Shown here piece after piece: positions 59,120 through 64,000 of a stretch of DNA of 64,000 nt. This stretch comes from Collybia mongolica (Eukaryota > Basidiomycota > Agaricomycetes > Agaricales > Clitocybaceae): contig JAAXNY010000013.1 in assembly GCA_013420905.1 (NCBI GenBank), positions 2,232,001 through 2,296,000 of the forward strand, in the 5' to 3' direction. The notes beneath the pieces are model-generated. The model searched no databases and was not told the DNA's origin. It worked only from the letters and a program-made list of their open reading frames with translations. The translations under genes and the position numbers were made by a program. How positions within the stretch are numbered: position 1 is the first letter of the stretch; each line of letters starts with the position of its first letter.

Positions 59120-60613
59120 TTTAACCTTGTTTTGGTTATTGAGTTCTGCTACCTGCCCTAATAAAGTACTCATTTGTGCTTGTAAGGCTACTATGTCAGG
59201 GTTCGGCGCGCTCTTTGCCGTAGGATTATAGTTATTATTTATATATTCCTGTTTCTGCATCTGAGGCGCTACTGGCAGCGCGGTTTGCGCGCTCTGTTGT
59301 CCTAACATTTGTTGCGCTTGAAATTGTGCCATTTGTGCCATTATGGCTTTCAAGGTTCCAATGTCGTTACTATTGTCTACTGCATTATGTGACTGCATAA
59401 CGGACAATACTCCTGGAGCGGGTCCTTCTGTGACATCTCCGTAATAAAGGGCCGCTACCTTCTTTGAATGGAAGTGTTCCACTTTATCTTTCAATGATAC
59501 CGTTTCTGGTTCTCTTGGAATATATGATCCGTCTGGTAAGCATACTCCTCCATTTGCGTTGGTTTTTATTTTCCCTTCCTCAAAATGTTTCTGTTTCTCA
59601 GGACAGGCCATTATGAAGTGTCCGGGTGTAAAACAGTAGTGACATTTATACGCATTTGGTCTTTGCGGTTGTCCTTCTTTAGGCTTTCCGTACTGATTCT
59701 GATACTGATGCTGCTGGGGTGCGCTATTCGTGGCATGGTTCTGAACAGTTGCTTGTTGAAGCGCTTTCATTACATCCTCGAATCCACTCCTCGTATTCTT
59801 CTCATTTACTTGGAGACGGTCTAACAAATTAACTATTTGTTGTTTTATTTCATCCATCTCTACTTTGATTTTGGGCGCTGCCGTTGCTGTTACGGACGTT
59901 ATAAACGATCTATTTGTGTCTGGAATATTCATGTTGGCTACACCTTCAGAAATGCCGATTGCAGTTGCTATAACTTCCTCCAGATCGTACTGATCCCCTT
60001 TTCGTCGCGCGAGCGCGGCGGCTTCGGCAATAGTATTAGGATCTGCTTGGTTGTTTGTAGCAACGGCTTGTCCTGCCTGTGTAGCATTAGACTGATTATT
60101 CCCTAGCAGGGTTAGCCTTCCTTGTACTTGGGATCTGAAGACTTCGTCTAGACATCCCAAGAACTTGGTAACTAATTCACGGTTAGAGATAATAGGTGGC
60201 CTAACTCCCAAGAGTTTAATAGATTCTGCTTTGAATTCATGCTTCAGCTTTTTCAGCGCGGCCTCATCGGTTACTCCAATACGTGGGTTGGCGCGACACA
60301 CTGCCTCTAACTTGGCTACTGATCCTTCTACTTGATCGAGTGCTTCCGGATAACTAGAGATCAACTCTGTCTTGAAATCCGTCCAAGTGCCTGTCTTATA
60401 GTGGTCTAATGCCCTCCACTCATTCTCTGATTGTAGGTCTGCGTATTTTCCCAACATTAACTTCTTTTCTTCATCATTTGTAATGTTACACTCCTTCCAT
60501 AGGACCTCCATTCGCTCCAGAAACCGGATTAAACCCGTGGGCTCTTTTCCTTTGAATACTGGTGCATCACGGACGCCTGGTTGGGGCATATATTTACGAG
60601 GGGGTTCAGTCAT
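59102..60613 (-). CDS. gag: Gag, 503 aa, with zinc knuckle
   Basis: From ATG 60613 the protein has a capsid-like helical part (FKGKEPTGLIRFLERMEVLW, WRALDHYKTGTWTDFKTEL) at residues about 20-110. A Gln/Asn-rich linker follows, then a CCHC knuckle CHYCFTPGHFIMAC near residue 330, and a long Gln-rich tail. In the same frame upstream, 60961-60614 is open for about 115 codons (basic, Ser/Arg-rich: PPPRRARTRGSS) but has no ATG. A longer Gag from a non-AUG start is possible. It packages the element RNA. Confidence 0.92.
   Translation of the reverse strand: MTEPPRKYMPQPGVRDAPVFKGKEPTGLIRFLERMEVLWKECNITNDEEKKLMLGKYADLQSENEWRALDHYKTGTWTDFKTELISSYPEALDQVEGSVAKLEAVCRANPRIGVTDEAALKKLKHEFKAESIKLLGVRPPIISNRELVTKFLGCLDEVFRSQVQGRLTLLGNNQSNATQAGQAVATNNQADPNTIAEAAALARRKGDQYDLEEVIATAIGISEGVANMNIPDTNRSFITSVTATAAPKIKVEMDEIKQQIVNLLDRLQVNEKNTRSGFEDVMKALQQATVQNHATNSAPQQHQYQNQYGKPKEGQPQRPNAYKCHYCFTPGHFIMACPEKQKHFEEGKIKTNANGGVCLPDGSYIPREPETVSLKDKVEHFHSKKVAALYYGDVTEGPAPGVLSVMQSHNAVDNSNDIGTLKAIMAQMAQFQAQQMLGQQSAQTALPVAPQMQKQEYINNNYNPTAKSAPNPDIVALQAQMSTLLGQVAELNNQNKVKESGFN
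59108..59114 (-). promoter_or_regulatory. Candidate -1 frameshift heptamer, gag to pro (GGGTTTC)
   Basis: On the minus strand the gag frame ends TCG GGT TTC AAT TAG, so G GGT TTC is in the X XXY YYZ register, one codon before the stop. A -1 slip gives TTT CAA TTA GGT CCG ATG, opening the pro frame. Confidence 0.65.
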
Positions 60614-61048
60614 GATTACTGAACGGTTCTGAGTAGCTAACGAGTTCGGGTTTGCTACTGGGTTTACTACGGACGATCTTCCGCGCGCTACTGGTCTACT
60701 AGTAGTCGATATGTTTCCTAAGGGCTCTGGGGTTCTAAATACTTGCCTTGGTCCTGAAGATCCAAAGGCTGGTTGTGAAGATCCTCGTGTGCGCGCTCGC
60801 CTAGGAGGTGGTAACGACTCTGTTGCTCCAGCGTTTTGCGAATTTTTAGTCTTCCGCGTTTTTGTAGCTACTTGTCTTGCAAGTGGCTGATTAGTTAGTC
60901 TGTTTGACGAGCTGGCTTGTGGGCGCGGCTCTTGAGACAGATTGACTAAACTTTCTCCGCTCTACTTCAATTTGTAGACGATGTTACTCGTCTTGGTATA
61001 ATATTTTTCAAAGAAAGATGCTCTCTTTAGACTATTCAAAACTCTGAA

Positions 61049-61066
61049 CCCTCGCGGTGGGCTCCA
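61049..61066 (-). other. Primer-binding site
   Basis: Two bases after the 5' LTR the minus strand reads TGGAGCCCACCGCGAGGG. Its complement ends in TCCA, as a mature tRNA 3' end does. The tRNA was not identified; the base before CCA (T) would suit a tRNA-Cys type, but this is tentative. Confidence 0.75.
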
Positions 61067-61068
61067 GA

Positions 61069-62284
61069 TGTAAGGGGGCTCCTGGGCTATAAGTGCGCTG
61101 ATGCTATGAAATGTAATCTCTCTCACACACACACCAAACCTAACAATCAACACACGAACAGTAGGAATCGCCTGTTTTGAGTTCGGGTTCAAGTGCTTAG
61201 AAGCACTAAGCTTTGAATAGTACTAGCCAAAGCCCTTTCCAATGATCTCTCAACGGGTTCGATTTAGACAAAAGCTTCAACACAGGTTCAAAAACCTGCT
61301 AGGTATATTTATAATATCTCTCGATCCAATAGACTGAGTACCAAGTGTACGTTCAATTATTAGTGATCCCAAGCGGATCTATAAGTCCAAGCGACTTATC
61401 AAACAATACAGTGCCAAGTGCACTAAGGCCAAGTGCCTAGTAATTCCAACGGACAATACGGTACTAAGTTCCAAGTGAACTAAGTTTCTTTAATTCTGTG
61501 GTTCTCCAATCAATTCCAATCAAGACACGTTGAAGCAATCTGATCCTTAATTCGGGCACGCAATAGTGTTTTAACAAATGTGATTTGTATACTCTATAGT
61601 CGCGCGAAGTGGGGGCAAGATTCCTTGCCTTAGCGCTACTCATCTACAGTCTATTTATAATGTACAAACTAAATATCATATGGAATTGTAAATTTTACAC
61701 GGAACCGCGCTCCCGCGCGCCAAGAATCTGTATTCAATACTGATGCGTCTACTACAACTTGGCACGCGCGCCATGCATGCCAATTATGTTGTTTACTGGT
61801 TACTTATCAAATATTGAAAGAGCTGGCTAAACTCTTATCAAGTCCCGACCGCGCGCTCTGTTATTTAAAACAGCGCGGCACTGTCGTTTACTCCTCCTGA
61901 TTGTCCTGGTTGCTATTCACGGTGTCCCGTCACTTCCGGTAGTTAACACCAAGTACCCCTGACTAGGATCGGGTTGTGCAAGTCCCGAATTTACAATTAC
62001 TTCTCCTATTAATGATGATCCCCGGACTAATGATATCATACTACAACGGTTACTTATGAACTAAGACACCGAGGTTGTAACCAGGCATGGTGAATAGGAC
62101 TAATAATAGACCGTACTCATAGTCCTCTGTACTGATAGTGTATTATCCATTAGACTAGTTCACTCTGATTAGCCGTCTCGGAGCTCGACTCTAATCCTTT
62201 ATTACTGCTTACTTGGTTATTAGAAATGACACTAATAGCCTTACTTGTTGACTTTATAAGTGCAAACAATTTTGGGCCCTATCA
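61069..62284 (-). repeat. 5' LTR of the full-length element
   Basis: Minus-strand TGATAGGGCCC to CCCCCTTACA, 1216 bp. The terminal TTACA differs from TTTCA of the other LTRs. Confidence 0.95.
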
Positions 62285-62698
62285 GCGGCACTGTCATTTA
62301 CTTCTCCTGATTGTCCCGGTCGCTATTCACGGGGTCCCGTCGCTTCCGGTAGTTAACACCAAGTACCCCTGACAAGGATCGGGTTGTGCAAGTCCCGAAT
62401 TTACAATTACTTCTCCTATTAATGATGATCCCTGGACTAATGATATCATACTACAACAGTTACTTATGAACTACATAAGACACTGAGGTTGTAACCGGGC
62501 ATGGTGAATAGGACTAATAATAGACCGTACTCATAGTCCTCTGTACTGATAGTGTATTATCCATTAGACTAGTTCACTCTGATTAGCCGTCTTGGAGCTC
62601 GACTCTAATCCTTTATTACTGTTTACTTGGTTATTAGAAATGATACTAATAGCCTTACTTGTCGACTTTATAAGTGCAAACAATTTCGGGCCCTATCA
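62285..62698 (-). repeat. Truncated 5' LTR of the outer element
   Basis: It contains the first 414 bp (coding orientation) of an LTR ending abruptly at GCGGCACTG, where the inner element begins. Variants match the LTR at 44872-46090. Confidence 0.9.
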
Positions 62699-63697
62699 GC
62701 GGCCAGTGCCACCACCACTGAAACCCAGGCCACTGATGATGCCGCAGGGGCTGACAAGGACAACGGGGGAGGGCAGGGGCCCCTGCCCCTGCCCATATTA
62801 AATTATGTTTTATAATCCATGCATTATATTTAGTAGCAATATATATTATTATCCTATCAATGTATGTAGAATGTTAGTAAGTAAACCCTTATATGTAAGT
62901 AAGTAATTTATAATTGAAGAAAGTAACTGAGTCTGCATGGAGTCTGTGCAGAGTCTGCAAGGACATGTGGGGGACTGTAAAGTACAGGTGTTTGCATGCT
63001 ATTGCAGTAGGTGGCCTCCTGTATGCATGGTATTCCAGAGGGTGGGGGTTGTCTAAGGTCTGGGGCTGTGCATCAGTGAAATACTTGCCTATACCCTACC
63101 ACACTGTAAAGAGTTGCATCACATTGAGTGTTAGAAGGGGGGAATGATATGAGCAGCAGGGTTCAGCCCCACAGGGAAGGGGGCACCAGCAAATTAAATG
63201 GGATTTGTTGCAAGAAATCTAGGCCTAGTTCATTACAAACATACTATCTGTAATTAGACAGCCCCATCTATATATAGGTACTTTGGATAAATACTGTAGG
63301 GGTACCAGAAGTGTATATCAGCCCACTAGATGTGTACAAATAGTACAGGGGTAAAGTATCAGTAAGAAGTAAACTAATATTTGTAAAAGGAATAAGAACA
63401 TATCACAAGGTAGATAGAATTACACCAAGGTAGTCTCAAGGTATACAGCAGCATATAGGTGCATATACAATAGAACAAGGTATATCTGAGCAACTAGATG
63501 TGGGGCACATATGCACTCACCTTACACCAATCTGGTTTGGGCACTGGGGTGGTTGGCACTACTTGGTCTAGACAGCACATCCAGGGGTGCACACCCACCC
63601 ACTGAGTGATGGTTCTACCATATGGAATACACCACTGTACCACCCATATCCACCATGCTAGCTGCTCACTAGCAGATGTGGGCAGGCAGTCACTGGT

Positions 63698-64000
63698 GAT
63701 GTGGCAGGTGCCTCTGTGGTTCTTGTTGCAGCCCTTATTGTTGTGATTTGGCAGTTGTTATTATCACTGAGAGGGGTGGGTATGAGAGAGGGTGGTAGTA
63801 TCCATAGCAGTAGGACCTGGCATTGTATTTGGCAGTGTTGTGCACAATTACAAGGCAGGGAGGTCATGGGAGGGACAGCTGGGGATGTAGTGGTGGTGGT
63901 TGACAATAAGGCTGATGGGTGATGTGGCACCCATCAACAATACCCAGCTATTGCCATTAATGGCCAAGAGTGGGCAGCAGGGGGTCATTATAATAACAAA
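63698..64000. other. Sequence beyond the repeat module, no gene
   Basis: GT-rich, CpG-free DNA with short frames on both strands and no recognisable product. It continues outside the window. Confidence 0.4.

Larger units (their letters stand above)
48058..62284 (-). mobile_element. Full-length Ty3/gypsy LTR retrotransposon, 14.2 kb, with antisense genes
   Basis: LTRs of 1219 and 1216 bp (48058-49276 and 61069-62284) are nearly identical. Reading on the minus strand the order is 5' LTR, primer-binding site, gag, pro, pol, a block of two plus-strand genes, polypurine tract, 3' LTR. Integrase follows RNase H, as in Ty3/gypsy. It is about twice as long as a usual gypsy element because of the 4.2-kb antisense block. 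All main frames are open, so it may be recent or active. Its left flank is GCGC and its right flank GCGG; see findings. Confidence 0.93.
44872..62698 (-). mobile_element. Outer Ty3/gypsy element remnant, TSD GCGG
   Basis: Its 3' LTR is 44872-46090. Its internal remnant is 46091-48057, and the start of its 5' LTR is 62285-62698. GCGG flanks it at 44868-44871 and 62699-62702, within the hAT-like element. The two LTR pieces share variants (CATTTACTTCTCC, GGGGTCCCGTCGC) that differ from the inner element's LTRs, which shows they are a pair. The rest of its 5' LTR, gag and pol are gone; the inner element occupies the junction. Confidence 0.85.
43895..62987 (+). mobile_element. Second copy of the hAT-like element, split by nested LTR elements, TSD GTGTTTGC
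   Basis: The 5' part is 43895-44871 and the 3' part 62699-62987. GTGTTTGC flanks it at 43887-43894 and 62988-62995, and the left module has an unoccupied site near 4610. Ends AGAGGTCTTTACACTAAGCC and GACTGTAAAGTACAG match the first copy. The interior has CAA/GAC-type codon runs that give an Asn/Asp/Ser-rich frame at 44570-44980, which I regard as repeat sequence rather than a gene. Confidence 0.85.
40836..63697 (-). repeat. Right copy of the inverted 2.45-kb module, split by two large insertions
   Basis: The module blocks here are 40836-41170, 41239-42398, 43660-43890 and 62993-63697. Together they reproduce the left copy (8229 down to 3485) in inverse orientation. Between the blocks sit the TIR-only palindrome (41173-41238), a 1.26-kb hAT-like element, and a 19-kb insertion made of a second hAT-like element with nested LTR retrotransposons. 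Sites of the left-copy insertions are empty or reduced here and vice versa. Confidence 0.85.

Noticed and set aside
1..64000. tRNA or rRNA genes
   Set aside because: None was recognised by eye; a covariance-model scan would be needed to exclude them.

Overview
The window looks like a repeat-rich chromosomal segment of a basidiomycete fungus, most likely an Agaricomycete. Genes are split by many short introns of about 45-65 nt. The families present (an SPT5-like KOW protein, a fungal P-loop GTPase, CACTA/hAT/Tc1-mariner transposases, a long Ty3/gypsy element) are typical of mushroom genomes. No prokaryotic feature, rRNA or tRNA gene was recognised.

Layout. 1-2.0 kb is a decayed duplicate of 34.99-36.51 kb and holds a broken KRE6/SKN1-like fragment. 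3.5-8.2 kb is one copy of a roughly 2.45-kb AT-rich module whose inverted partner lies at 40.8-63.7 kb. Each copy has received different transposon insertions, so each documents empty sites for the other: a solo LTR and a Tc1/mariner-like element on the left; two hAT-like elements, one swollen by nested LTR retrotransposons, on the right. 10.4-14.9 kb carries three compact intron-containing genes (coiled-coil protein, small acidic/basic protein, SPT5-like KOW protein), two of which recur as a decayed direct duplicate at 39.57-40.80 kb. 15.7-20.3 kb is a CACTA transposase gene split by a solo LTR. A small hAT relic follows. 23.6-29.9 kb is the most ordinary stretch: a Dot5/PrxQ peroxiredoxin, a secreted protein, a TPR protein, a Ser/Thr-rich wall protein and a SAM methyltransferase.

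Two systems stand out. (1) A GTPase gene on the minus strand (34.19 to about 30.18 kb) contains 33 intron-like units in tandem. In each, a YAG 3' splice site and a GTRAG 5' splice site lie exactly three bases apart. Read as written, the gene would contain a ladder of single-codon microexons; the alternative is one long intron built from copies of itself. (2) A full-length 14.2-kb Ty3/gypsy element (48,058-62,284) has gag, pro and pol in three frames with a candidate -1 slippery heptamer just before each of the two internal stops. It also has two intact multi-exon genes in antisense orientation between pol and the 3' LTR; one encodes a Zn2Cys6-like cysteine cluster. A second, older element outside it carries a frameshifted copy of the first antisense gene.

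A third theme is CpG loss. Duplicated or repetitive stretches are almost free of CpG, with CG-to-TG/CA differences from their better-preserved copies. One boundary falls inside the GTPase gene. This is the pattern expected from cytosine methylation and deamination of repeats.
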